A DNA stretch of 64,000 bases from the NCBI GenBank assembly GCA_021789495.1, contig JAJYJM010000002.1:1-64000 (forward strand), given 5' to 3'. Below the pieces are notes generated by a model. That model ran no database searches. It had not been told where the DNA came from and was given only the letters and a program-made list of their open reading frames with translations. The DNA is from Nitrospirota bacterium. GTDB lineage: Bacteria; Nitrospirota; JACRHJ01. The stretch's first letter is position 1; each line of letters begins with the position of its first letter. Position numbers and translations under genes: made by a program. Positions 25,679 to 37,164 of this stretch are shown one piece after another.

Positions 25679-26974
25679 TCAGACGCTCGCTTCCTGCAAT
25701 TCCCGGAACTTGTTTTTGTATTTAAAATTTTCTCTTTCATTTACAAGCGCAAAGCCCTTTTTAATCAGATGGGCGTTAATGAAAGTCTTGTTTTTCAGGA
25801 AAACATAAGCCTTTAAATTTCCTTCCGAATCATATTTTTCATTATCAAACTTTAGAAAAATCTGCTGTCCTGAAGTCTTGATTTTTAAAAATTCCAGGGC
25901 CTTTTCCCGCTCTCTTGTTTTTTCTTTAATCCCTATTAAGTGAACTTGCAGATTGTTCTCCAGAATAATAATTTCAGGCGAAACAATTTCCTTAACCCTG
26001 AAATATTCTGCCCTGTCCTTTTTTTCTCCCAAGGATATTCTTGAACCAAACGAGATTGCCTTCGGGTCTATTTTTTTATTGAACTTAATCGGGTCAGCAA
26101 AAATATATGGAAGCTTCTCTATTTCTTTTTTCCAATTGGTTTGCCTTGGTTCGGGATTTAAAAATTTAATCTCGTCCCGCATAAATAGACCCCGTTCGGA
26201 ATATCCGATTTTTTCTTTTATCAGGTCGATGAGATCTTTGTTTGCTTCATACCCTATGGAATTCCGCTTCAGATTCTTCGCGGCAAGAGACGTAGTCCCG
26301 CTTCCAAGAAACGGGTCGAGAACCGTCTCGCCCGGAAACGTAAACATCCTCAAGAGTCTCCTCGGCAGCTCTTCCGGAAACATAGCTATATGTTTTTCCT
26401 GTCTTGCCCCGTTAAAATACCAATGGCCGGAAAAATATTCCTTCCATTCCTCTTTTGTGAGCCTGGCCTGCTCCTTAAGGTTCTTGGGAACGCTGGGGGC
26501 TTCGCCGAGTTTTTTGAAGAGCAGAATAAATTCATAATCAAGTTCGACTATTCCATTTCTCGGATATGGAAAGGACCCCATGATGCTGGCGCCGCCCGTA
26601 GTGTTCATTGTTGTTTTCTTCTGCCAGATTACGGCACCCATATAATCGAATCCAACGGTTTCACAAAATTTTATGATTTCCGTTCTAATTGGAATTATCT
26701 TATAACGTCCATAATAAACAGAGCGGGCAAACTGGTCTCCGATATTTATTGCCATCCTGCAACCAGGATGCAGGACACGATAACACTCATTCCAGACGAG
26801 ATTCAGATTGTTTATGTAGGCTTCGTAAGTGTCGTCGAAACCAATCTGCCCTTTGAATCCGTAATCCTTTAACTGCCAATAGGGCGGAGATGTGACTACC
26901 AGGTGGACGGAGTCGTTCCCGACCTCCTTCATGCATCTTGAATCGCCTGTTATTATTTTGTGTTCAGTCATCAT
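25679..26974 (-). CDS. DNA methyltransferase (N4-cytosine/N6-adenine, beta-class) with C-terminal SNase-like domain
   Basis: DSVHLVVTSPPYWQLKDY (TSPPY), TVLDPFLGSGTTSLAAKNLKRNSIGYE (FxGxG); C-terminal LQVHLIGIKEKTREREKALEFLKIK...KFDNEKYDSEGNLKAYVFLKNKTFINAHLIKKGFALVN. Confidence 0.92.
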   Translation of the reverse strand: MMTEHKIITGDSRCMKEVGNDSVHLVVTSPPYWQLKDYGFKGQIGFDDTYEAYINNLNLVWNECYRVLHPGCRMAINIGDQFARSVYYGRYKIIPIRTEIIKFCETVGFDYMGAVIWQKKTTMNTTGGASIMGSFPYPRNGIVELDYEFILLFKKLGEAPSVPKNLKEQARLTKEEWKEYFSGHWYFNGARQEKHIAMFPEELPRRLLRMFTFPGETVLDPFLGSGTTSLAAKNLKRNSIGYEANKDLIDLIKEKIGYSERGLFMRDEIKFLNPEPRQTNWKKEIEKLPYIFADPIKFNKKIDPKAISFGSRISLGEKKDRAEYFRVKEIVSPEIIILENNLQVHLIGIKEKTREREKALEFLKIKTSGQQIFLKFDNEKYDSEGNLKAYVFLKNKTFINAHLIKKGFALVNERENFKYKNKFRELQEASV

Positions 26975-27057
26975 TAAAACCTATTTCCGCATAAATAAAA
27001 CGCGCAGTCAATAAATTTCTAACGGCGGGTGATGGCGCGTCCGGGTTGTTACCTGGA

Positions 27058-27071
27058 GCCGGTCGACTGGC
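27058..27071. repeat. Palindromic element, degenerate copy (GCCGGTCGACTGGC), intergenic
   Basis: One mismatch in arm. Confidence 0.5.
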
Positions 27072-27089
27072 TGAAAACGAAAATCAATG

Positions 27090-27117
27090 AAAAAATAGGT
27101 ATGTGTCCCTATTTTTT
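27090..27117. terminator. Bidirectional terminator between RM system and purE
   Basis: AAAAAATAGG-TATGTGT-CCTATTTTTT. Confidence 0.65.
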
Positions 27118-27213
27118 ATTTCGGGTCGGGCGCGGCGTTCTTTCCGGTCGTTTTGCGGGGCGAAGCGGGCGGTTTCCGGGCGCATACGGGGGGCCGGGGA
27201 AGCTGTTTTTTCA

Positions 27214-27720
27214 TCAGAACAGGTTCATAAGTTCCTCGACCGCCTTGGCCTTCCTCTGGACTTCCTCCGCCATATTCTTCTTATAATCCGATAACTTGCG
27301 CGCGATTTCCTCGTCGAACGCGCCGATAATCTCTGCCGCGAACAGGCCGGCGTTTTTCGCCCCCGCCTTGCCGATTGCCATAGCCGCGACAGGCACTCCG
27401 CCCGGCATCTGCACTGTAGAAAGCAACGAATCCAAGCCGTTAAGCGTCGATTCGATAGGAACACCTATTACCGGTAAGGTCGTGTGAGCCGCGATGACGC
27501 CCGCCAAATGGGCCGCGCCGCCCGCCCCTGCGATTATGACTTTCAGGCCCTTTTCTCTTGCTTCCTCCGCGAATTTATTGGCTTTTTCGGGCGTCCTGTG
27601 CGCCGAGGCCACCGTCGTAACTGACGGTATTTTCAGCTCGTCCAGCACCTTCTTCGCCTCCTGCATGACTGATAAATCCGAGTCCGAACCCATCACAATC
27701 CCGACCATCGGCTGCGCCAT
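27214..27720 (-). CDS. purE: N5-carboxyaminoimidazole ribonucleotide mutase
   Basis: PMVGIVMGSDSDLSVMQEAKKVLDELKIPSVTTVASAHRTPE; VIIAGAGGAAHLAGVIAAHTTLPVIGVP. Confidence 0.97.
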   Translation of the reverse strand: MAQPMVGIVMGSDSDLSVMQEAKKVLDELKIPSVTTVASAHRTPEKANKFAEEAREKGLKVIIAGAGGAAHLAGVIAAHTTLPVIGVPIESTLNGLDSLLSTVQMPGGVPVAAMAIGKAGAKNAGLFAAEIIGAFDEEIARKLSDYKKNMAEEVQRKAKAVEELMNLF

Positions 27721-28045
27721 ATTCCCTCCTGTTTTCAGTGAATTAGGGCACTATATCAAATGCGGCGGATTTAATAAAGTCTTTTCTGAGGGGCGCGGAA
27801 AACGGCTAAATTTCCCCCCTTTAAAATGCCCGGAAACCGCCCCCCCCGCGCCCAAAACCGCATGAATCCGATACCGGATAAAATCTGTTGATTTTTCCGT
27901 TTATATATGAGTTAATTTGAATAATTGACGGCTTGGCGGATTAAACAGGAAGAGTTATTAAGAGCATAAGTTGAAACTTTGAGATTCCAAAATGAAATCT
28001 TAAACACATTTGGCGCCGCCAATATTAATATCATTGGGAGTAACA

Positions 28046-28483
28046 ATGAGCGACAAAAAGGCTTTGATTGCAGCTTGCGGGCTGGACTGCTTTAATTGCG
28101 CTTTACATGAAAGCAACCTTTCCGAAAAGCTTGCCGAAGAAATCCATTCCAAATTCGGAGTCCCTAAAGAGGAAGCTGCCTGCAAGGGGTGCCGGCAGCA
28201 GGATGGGAAACATTTCCATCTGCCGAACGGGTGCGCCACGCTCGATTGCGTTAAAGAAAGAGGAGTGGAATTTTGCTGCGATTGCAGCGACTTCCCGTGC
28301 CCGTATCTTGCGCCGGTTGCGGACGGAGCCGCCCAATATCCACATAACATGAAGATGTACAACCTCTGCCGGATAAAAAGAATCGGTACCGAGCGGTGGA
28401 TGGGAGAGGCTGGCCGGATAAGAGAAGAATATTTTACCGGCAAGAGACGGCGGCATCCCTGGAACAAATATTTCAAGCCGTGA
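28046..28483 (+). CDS. DUF3795-family cysteine-rich protein
   Basis: LIAACGLDCFNCALHESN...CKGCRQQDG...CATLDCVKERGVEFCCDCSDFPCPYLAP. Confidence 0.85.
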   Translation: MSDKKALIAACGLDCFNCALHESNLSEKLAEEIHSKFGVPKEEAACKGCRQQDGKHFHLPNGCATLDCVKERGVEFCCDCSDFPCPYLAPVADGAAQYPHNMKMYNLCRIKRIGTERWMGEAGRIREEYFTGKRRRHPWNKYFKP

Positions 28484-31400
28484 ATACCTCCAACCTTCAT
28501 ATACTGCCCTTCGGGCCGCAGGCGTGGGAGCGGCGCAGGGAGATATTCGCCGGTATGATCGCAGACCGGGCGACTTGCGGCAAGATGCCTGTTGGTCGCC
28601 CGGATGTCGGCCCCGAAGCCGGTCTGCCGGACTTCCGCGATATTCTCATCCTCGTGCCGAACGAGCGCAAGGCGAAGCCGTTGCTCGCGCTCTTCCTCGA
28701 CGCTCTTGAAAAGGCCAGAGTTGGCAGACAAAGCGCCGAAGCAGGGCAGTCCGATGCGGCTCAAGCCGCTGGTCTACCGGCTCGACCGGTCGCCTGCATA
28801 CCGCCCGCGGTAATGGCGCTTAACCGCTTTGTGGAGTCCCGCATCCGGGGCGTGAAGATAATCCATCCAGCCGCAAGAAAGCTCCTGCTGGAGGATATTT
28901 GCCGTGGGCTGAAAGGGAGCCGCTCAAACGGTCTCGACTTGCCGTGGCTTGAGGACGAGGAACTTGCAAGGTCGCTCTCCGGGCCAATCTCCGAGGCGCT
29001 GGAGAGGATATACCTCAATAACGCCGGGGTGTTGCCTGATGACGGCAATACCCTGCTCCCGGCACCTGCTTATGTAAAAAAAGAATACGAGAAGCGCCTG
29101 CGTAAACTGGGGCTTTCCGACCGGGCGGCTGTCCTGGCAGGTTGGGAGCCGAAGGCGGAGGATTTCGCAGAATACCACGTGGTAATTCTGGACGGATTTT
29201 ATGACGCCCTGCCGCACGAACTCAGGCTGATGAAGGCGGCGACCGGTAGACCGGCTTCGACCGTGCTGGGCAGATGCGGCTCCAGCCGCTTTTATTTTAT
29301 ACTCGAAGCGCAGGGGCTTATGCTTCCCGAGCTTTCCGCCGAAGGAATGCCGTATGCCGGGACACAGAGGCTTATAAACGAGCTTTTTCCGGGCGAAACG
29401 GCCTCGTTCTGCGACCAGCGTTCGGAGCAGGACGCCCGGATATTTGCCGGGGCCATATTCCTTGGCAGGCCGATAAGCGAGACGGTGAGACTTCTGAGGG
29501 AGGGAACGGCGGGATGCCGTCTGAAAATAATCTCCACGCTAACGCCGGAGGACGAGGTCGTTTTTATCGCACGCACGATAAAGGAGCGCGCGCTTGAGGG
29601 GCGAATCCGGCTGGACAGGACGCTTATCCTCTTCCCGGAGCCGGAAGCATACGCGCACGCCCTGAAGGAGATCTTCACGGACTACGGCATCCCGTACAAT
29701 TTCGGGGAAGAAAAGCCGCTTATCTCAAGCCCCCCGGCGCAGGCGTTCCTGTCGCTTCTTTCCATACCCGCGGAGGGCTATCCGTTCCGCTTGGTGAGGC
29801 GGGCATTCTATCCGCCTGTAGGGAGCGCGTCTGGCGCGGCGGCGGACTTCGAGTTGTGCGTCCGCGACAGGAGCCGGGCAACCGGTGCGCCGTCCGCCGG
29901 GCGAAGCTTTTGGGAGGCGCTTGCCAGGGAGAAGCGATCCTTTTCGGGAGAGCTTTCGAGGATTCTGGACTGGCTTGGGCCGCTCGACAAAAGGGACGAT
30001 TATCCGGCTGGATGGGCGGAGCTTGCGCTTGGGCTTCTGGACAATACCGGCATGAAAGACTCCCTTGAGCCTCTTGAGAAAACCCTTCCGGAGCTTCGGG
30101 AGGCCCTGAAAAACCTTAACCTGAAGATAGCTCCGGGGCGGTTTATCTCCATGCTGAAAGACGCGATGAACAGGGGCGGGGCCAGGCATACAAGCGAGTT
30201 CCGGGGCGTCCGGGCGCTCGGCAGGCTGGAGGCATTCTCCGAGGGGTTCGAGACAGTCTTTATCGCGGGCATGAATTCAGACATCATGCCGCCCGGCACG
30301 CGCCAGGATTTATTTTTCGGGACGGCTCCCTGGACGCTGGAAGGCAGGACGCGGGATTCCCGCCTCTTCATGGGACTTCTGCTTGGAGCGAAAGAGGCGT
30401 ATCTCTCATACCCGAAAGAAAAAGGCGGGAGGGCCGCGTCGCCTTCGCCCTGGATAATGGCGTTAAGGCCGTTTGTAATCGCGGGGCAGGCGGAAGAAAT
30501 CAACGACTATTCCAGGCCGTCCGAGCCTGAGGCCGCTATGGGCGAGGGCGAGCTTCAGCGGGCCATGGCGATAGGCGGCTGTCAACCTGAGAACGAAGAG
30601 ACGCCGCCGGAGGTCTGCTATCCGCCGCAGAAGAGGCGCAGGTTTTCGGCAACCGAGCTGGAGGCTTATATCCGGTGCGGATACAGGTATTGGCACCGTT
30701 ATATATTGCGCGACATGCCGCCGGAGGAGCCGGGAGAGGACGAATCTTCGGACATGGCCGGCAGGGTCGTTCACGACATACTGGCGAAATTTTATGCCGG
30801 GCGCAAAGGCCGCTCCGTGAGGCCGGACGAGATGGAGACAGCGCACGCGGAGCTTTCAAGGCTTGCCGGGCGCGAATTTGCCAGGCTGCCGGAAAGTCTC
30901 GCCAACCGGGAGGCGAAACGGAAATTCCTTGAGAAATATGTCCCGCGCGTCCTGGCGGCGGACTCGGAACTCCCCGTCGGAGTCGTTATAGCGGATGTCG
31001 AGAAGAAGGTCGATGCGGAGATCCCCGTAAACGACACGGAGACGGCGGTAATAACCGGGAGGATAGACCGGCTTGAATTAAACGAAAACGGCTCATACGC
31101 GCTGGTGGACTACAAGACCGGACACTACCCGAACGGAAAGGATATTCCGCTTTCAAAGGAATTCCAGCTCCCGCTCTATGCATATCTCCTCAGGAACTGC
31201 CTGCCGGACAGAAGGCCGTCGTCGTTTGTTTACTACAACCTCGGCAGGGCGGGCGAGACCAGAGACGTCGTATGCTGCGACAGCACAAGATATACCGGGA
31301 AGGCGACAAAAAACAAGAAGAGGAAACGCGAAGACGGTGCGCAGATGGACGAATATGTCAACGGCATAGCCGCGAAAGCAGCCTCCGCCGCGCTGGGGAT

Positions 31401-31512
31401 AATCGAAGGCCGGTTCCCCAAGGCGGACAGCGAAGAGGAGTGCAGGTACTGCGAACTGGCCGACGCCTGCCCCGGCGCGGACGAGAAGGAGCCGGAAGGG
31501 AGCGAGCAATGA
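28480..31512 (+). CDS. AddB-like PD-(D/E)XK exonuclease/inactivated helicase subunit
   Basis: RRRFSATELEAYIRCGYRYWHRYIL; TGRIDRLELNENGSYALVDYKTG; C-terminal CRYCELADAC (Fe-S-type cysteines); adjacent to AddA-like helicase. Confidence 0.85.
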   Translation: MNTSNLHILPFGPQAWERRREIFAGMIADRATCGKMPVGRPDVGPEAGLPDFRDILILVPNERKAKPLLALFLDALEKARVGRQSAEAGQSDAAQAAGLPARPVACIPPAVMALNRFVESRIRGVKIIHPAARKLLLEDICRGLKGSRSNGLDLPWLEDEELARSLSGPISEALERIYLNNAGVLPDDGNTLLPAPAYVKKEYEKRLRKLGLSDRAAVLAGWEPKAEDFAEYHVVILDGFYDALPHELRLMKAATGRPASTVLGRCGSSRFYFILEAQGLMLPELSAEGMPYAGTQRLINELFPGETASFCDQRSEQDARIFAGAIFLGRPISETVRLLREGTAGCRLKIISTLTPEDEVVFIARTIKERALEGRIRLDRTLILFPEPEAYAHALKEIFTDYGIPYNFGEEKPLISSPPAQAFLSLLSIPAEGYPFRLVRRAFYPPVGSASGAAADFELCVRDRSRATGAPSAGRSFWEALAREKRSFSGELSRILDWLGPLDKRDDYPAGWAELALGLLDNTGMKDSLEPLEKTLPELREALKNLNLKIAPGRFISMLKDAMNRGGARHTSEFRGVRALGRLEAFSEGFETVFIAGMNSDIMPPGTRQDLFFGTAPWTLEGRTRDSRLFMGLLLGAKEAYLSYPKEKGGRAASPSPWIMALRPFVIAGQAEEINDYSRPSEPEAAMGEGELQRAMAIGGCQPENEETPPEVCYPPQKRRRFSATELEAYIRCGYRYWHRYILRDMPPEEPGEDESSDMAGRVVHDILAKFYAGRKGRSVRPDEMETAHAELSRLAGREFARLPESLANREAKRKFLEKYVPRVLAADSELPVGVVIADVEKKVDAEIPVNDTETAVITGRIDRLELNENGSYALVDYKTGHYPNGKDIPLSKEFQLPLYAYLLRNCLPDRRPSSFVYYNLGRAGETRDVVCCDSTRYTGKATKNKKRKREDGAQMDEYVNGIAAKAASAALGIIEGRFPKADSEEECRYCELADACPGADEKEPEGSEQ
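28618..28630. repeat. Palindromic element copy (GAA-GCCGGTCTGCCGG-ACTTCCG), inside addB-like gene
   Basis: Core plus GAAGxxx flank. Confidence 0.7.
28756..28781. repeat. Compound copy: GCGGCTCAAGCCGC followed by GCTGGTCTACCGGC, inside addB-like gene
   Basis: Both palindrome types adjacent. Confidence 0.7.
29242..29289. repeat. Compound copy: ACCGGTAGACCGGCTTCGAC and GCGGCTCCAGCCGC, inside addB-like gene
   Basis: Both palindrome types within 48 bp. Confidence 0.7.
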
Positions 31513-34500
31513 GGGTCGAGGGACAGGCGAGGGCGGGAAGACCGAACATATCGGCGCTCCTTACGGCCCCGGCAGGCTCCGGAAAGACGCGCTCTCTCGT
31601 TGGCCGCATAGTGACGCTTTTGTCTTTTGGCGCCCGGCCTTCCGACATTGCCGCCATAACGTTTACGGAAAAGGCCGCAGCCGAGATGAAGGAGCGGCTT
31701 TTCAGAACCTTGAGCGACCCCGCGCTCTGCAAATCCACGGCGAAAGAGGTATTCGAGCTTTCCCCCGAAGACCTGGCCGGACAACCGGCGGCCGGCCCGG
31801 CCCTTACGCTGGAAGAGATTTTCGGGAGTCTTGTCCGGGAGCCGGGCTCGCTCAAGATAGGCACCATCCATTCCTTCCTGCTCGACCTGCTGCGCTCCTA
31901 TCCTCTTGAGGCCGGTCTGCCTGCGGACTTTGAAATCCTGCCGGAGACGGGCCTCCTGCTTCGGCGCGACGAGGCGGTGGAGGAGGTCTTGAGGCTCCTT
32001 GAGGGAGGCGCGCGTTCAGACGAGTGCGATATGCTCTACAGGGCCGGGTATGACATAAGAAAGCTCCGTGCCCTTATAGCGCTTTCCCTTGAGAAACGCG
32101 GCCTTATCGCCCATGCACGCAAAGGCTTTGGAGGACTGGGGCAAAATGCGGAAAAGGTCGCCTCTATGCTGCGGGAGGCGATAAATTCCGGGAGCGCGCA
32201 GGCCCTGGCCCGGCAGGCCCTTCGGCTTATTCCGGAGATGCTCGACGGTGAAATCAAGGAATCCCTGAGCGCCCTGTCGAAGCTCCGGGAGCCGGACGAC
32301 CTGCCGGAGATATTCGAGGCCGTAAAGGGATTTTTTTACACGGACAAAGGCTCGCCGCTTGTCAATATTCCGCCCGCGAAGAAGGGGTTCAAGGAAGTTT
32401 ACGGCAAAACGGAATGGACGGCAAGGCGGGCAAAGTGGGTGGAAACCTATACCGCGCTTCGGGAATCATTCTCAGAGCCGGCGCGTCTCTATGACTCCAC
32501 CGTCTCGGCTGGGGCGGTGTCCGCATTTCTCTCGCTTGCGCGGCTCTCCGGCGAGGTCTACAGGAAGATGTGCCTGCGGGACGGCTTTATAGACTTCGAG
32601 GACATAGAGATATACGCGCTGAAGCTCCTTGACTCCCGCCCGGACATCCGGCTGCCCCGGCATCTGCTCGTTGACGAGTTCCAGGACACCTCCCGGATGC
32701 AGTGGGGACTGCTGACAAAAATTGCCGGAGAACAATTTTCCGGCGAAGGGGCCGAGGGCTTGAATTCCCCGACTTTTTTCGCCGTCGGGGACGTAAACCA
32801 GTCGATATACCGCTTTAGAAAGGCGGAGACGCGGCTGACGAAAGACCTGCGCGCCCTGATGGAAGAACGGATTGCCCCGCAGAAACGGGATTTCCCGGAG
32901 CTTGATATTAATTTCAGGAGCGCGCCTGAGATAATAGAATTTACGGACCAGACATTTATGCCGCTTCTGGGCGGGGACTACAGGGGAGGCCGGGCGGCAA
33001 GGGACTTTGGGGGCAGCGTGAGGCTGAGACTTGCCGAAGATGAGCCGCGCGCCCTTGCGGAGGAGGTTATAAAGGCCCTTCGGCTCGACGTCGAGGTTGA
33101 CGGGAAAGTCCGGAAGGCGCGCCTCGGCGACATGGCCGTCCTGGTACAGTCCCGGAGCAGGCTGAAGGATTACGAGCGCGCGCTGAGGCGGTGCGGCATA
33201 CCGTTCCGGGTCCTGGGCGGCACTGGCTTCTTTCGGCAGGACGAGGTTCGGGCGGTCCTTGCCGTCCTGAAGTATCTTGAAAACCCTTCCGACACCTTCT
33301 CGCTCCGCAGGGCCCTTGCGTCCCCCTTTTTCGGTATTCCGGAGGGGAGCATACCGCCGTTTGCGGGTAAAGACCCCATTGCCTGGCTTGCAGAGTCGGG
33401 CCAGGCCGATGCTGCGGGGCTTTTCGTGAATTGGCGCGAGGCGGCAGGGAACGTGCCGTTTCCTGAGCTGGTGGACTGCATAACAAACTTCGCTCGAAGC
33501 CGGTCTGCCGGCCAGGCGGTTTTCAACATCGAGAGACTCTCAAGGCTCGCGCGCGATTTCGGCCAGTATACAGGTTCGGCAGGCGGCGGCCTGCACGACT
33601 TCATGGAGTGGGTGCGGGATTATCGAAAGGGCGGGGATTTGCCTTCCGAGGACATGCGCAAGGGCGGGGACGAAGGCGCCAACTACCTGACAATACTCAC
33701 AATTCATTCGGCGAAGGGACTTGAGTTCCCGGTGGTCTTTCTGCCGGGGATGGGCGCGTATACCAGGAGCGATAACGGAAGTGTCTTGTTCGGCCAGCCT
33801 GGAGACGACATACCGCTCGCCATGCGGACGGAATCGCTCTTTGAGGAGAACGGGGATTACCAGGCGCTAAAAGAACTGGAGGCCGTCGAGAGGGCCAAAG
33901 AGAAGGCACGACTCTTTTACGTCGCGGTCACGAGGGCGCGGGACCACCTTATAATGCTCTCCGGCAGCCGGGCGACCAGCTTCGGACAAGGCCGGTCTTT
34001 TCGTCCTGAAAGTTTCGCCGGAATGCTCCTTTACGCTTCGCCCGAATGCCTGTTCGGGCAGGGATTTTCTGCGGACGTTACTGAATACGACTATCCGGAA
34101 GCGCGTTTTTCCGGCACTTCCCCCGACTACCTCGACTCTTTCACCCCGGCTGTAGAAGGCGGGGAGACCCGGCATAAAATGCCGCCGCCGGAGCGTGTTG
34201 CCCCCCTGCCGGATTGTCCGGGCGTCGGCAGCCTGGCGACCGGACGATTCATATCGCCCAGCTCCCTTGCCGACAGCGCACTTTTAAAAGATGCCGGGCG
34301 CTCCGAAGGCTCGGCGGCTGTCGGAAGTCTTGTGCACGAGGCCCTGGAATCCTACGGGAAAACAGGCGGTTATAATATCAGGACATTGCCGTCGTTTGGC
34401 CGGTCGTCCGGAGATGAGGCCGCCGAGGCGGATAAAATACTGGCTAATTTGCTGTCCCTGCCGCATGTAAAAGAGATATTCTCCGCCCCCGGCTACTACG

Positions 34501-34751
34501 AGCTTCCACTGCTTCTCCGGGACGGGGACGACATAATATACGGTTTTGCCGATCTTGTCATCGTCGAAAACGGCATGGCGAGGGTAATCGACTTCAAGAC
34601 CGGCATGGCGGACGTCCCGGAAGATATATGCGTGCGGGCATACAGGCCGCAGCTTGAGGCCTATGCAAAGGCCGTCCGGGCGGTCTTCGGCGTGGGGGAG
34701 CCGGAGAAATACCTCCTGATTGCCGAAACGGGTAAATTACTGCCTGTATAG
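31509..34751 (+). CDS. AddA-like UvrD-family helicase/nuclease
   Basis: ALLTAPAGSGKTRSLVGRIVTLL; AAITFTEKAAAEMKERL; LVDEFQDTSRMQWGLL; LTIHSAKGLEFPVVFLPG; LFYVAVTRARDHLIML; C-terminal VIDFKTGMADVPED. Confidence 0.92.
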   Translation: MRVEGQARAGRPNISALLTAPAGSGKTRSLVGRIVTLLSFGARPSDIAAITFTEKAAAEMKERLFRTLSDPALCKSTAKEVFELSPEDLAGQPAAGPALTLEEIFGSLVREPGSLKIGTIHSFLLDLLRSYPLEAGLPADFEILPETGLLLRRDEAVEEVLRLLEGGARSDECDMLYRAGYDIRKLRALIALSLEKRGLIAHARKGFGGLGQNAEKVASMLREAINSGSAQALARQALRLIPEMLDGEIKESLSALSKLREPDDLPEIFEAVKGFFYTDKGSPLVNIPPAKKGFKEVYGKTEWTARRAKWVETYTALRESFSEPARLYDSTVSAGAVSAFLSLARLSGEVYRKMCLRDGFIDFEDIEIYALKLLDSRPDIRLPRHLLVDEFQDTSRMQWGLLTKIAGEQFSGEGAEGLNSPTFFAVGDVNQSIYRFRKAETRLTKDLRALMEERIAPQKRDFPELDINFRSAPEIIEFTDQTFMPLLGGDYRGGRAARDFGGSVRLRLAEDEPRALAEEVIKALRLDVEVDGKVRKARLGDMAVLVQSRSRLKDYERALRRCGIPFRVLGGTGFFRQDEVRAVLAVLKYLENPSDTFSLRRALASPFFGIPEGSIPPFAGKDPIAWLAESGQADAAGLFVNWREAAGNVPFPELVDCITNFARSRSAGQAVFNIERLSRLARDFGQYTGSAGGGLHDFMEWVRDYRKGGDLPSEDMRKGGDEGANYLTILTIHSAKGLEFPVVFLPGMGAYTRSDNGSVLFGQPGDDIPLAMRTESLFEENGDYQALKELEAVERAKEKARLFYVAVTRARDHLIMLSGSRATSFGQGRSFRPESFAGMLLYASPECLFGQGFSADVTEYDYPEARFSGTSPDYLDSFTPAVEGGETRHKMPPPERVAPLPDCPGVGSLATGRFISPSSLADSALLKDAGRSEGSAAVGSLVHEALESYGKTGGYNIRTLPSFGRSSGDEAAEADKILANLLSLPHVKEIFSAPGYYELPLLLRDGDDIIYGFADLVIVENGMARVIDFKTGMADVPEDICVRAYRPQLEAYAKAVRAVFGVGEPEKYLLIAETGKLLPV
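33499..33512. repeat. Palindromic element copy (GCCGGTCTGCCGGC), inside addA-like gene
   Basis: Perfect core with GAA 5' flank (encodes RSRSAGQ). Confidence 0.75.
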
Positions 34752-34876
34752 CTTTTTCCCCTTTACCAAATCGCGTTTTTCTGGCATATAGATATAAAGT
34801 TTTGACTTTCTTGTCCCGTTTTTGTATATTTCGGGTTTGTCCGTTTTCTTTTGTCTGCAAACAAATTGAAGTATAA

Positions 34877-35926
<1,050 letters not shown>

Positions 35927-35946
35927 AAAATTCCCGGAGGCGTCCC

Positions 35947-37152
<1,206 letters not shown>

Positions 37153-37164
37153 AAGAGGAGGGTA

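Noticed and set aside
27840-27850. CCCCCCCCGCGCCC tract as a possible assembly artefact
   Set aside because: Homopolymer-rich, but it forms one arm of the inverted repeat around purE, so it was kept under that finding instead.
31060-31085. ATAGACCGGCTTGAA resembling the palindromic element in the addB-like gene
   Set aside because: It encodes the conserved PD-(D/E)XK motif TGRIDRLE, and the palindrome arm is absent.
31905-31930. GAGGCCGGTCTGCCTGCGGAC in the addA-like gene
   Set aside because: PLEAGLPADFEIL fits the normal helicase sequence at this site; not a clear insertion, and the second arm is imperfect.
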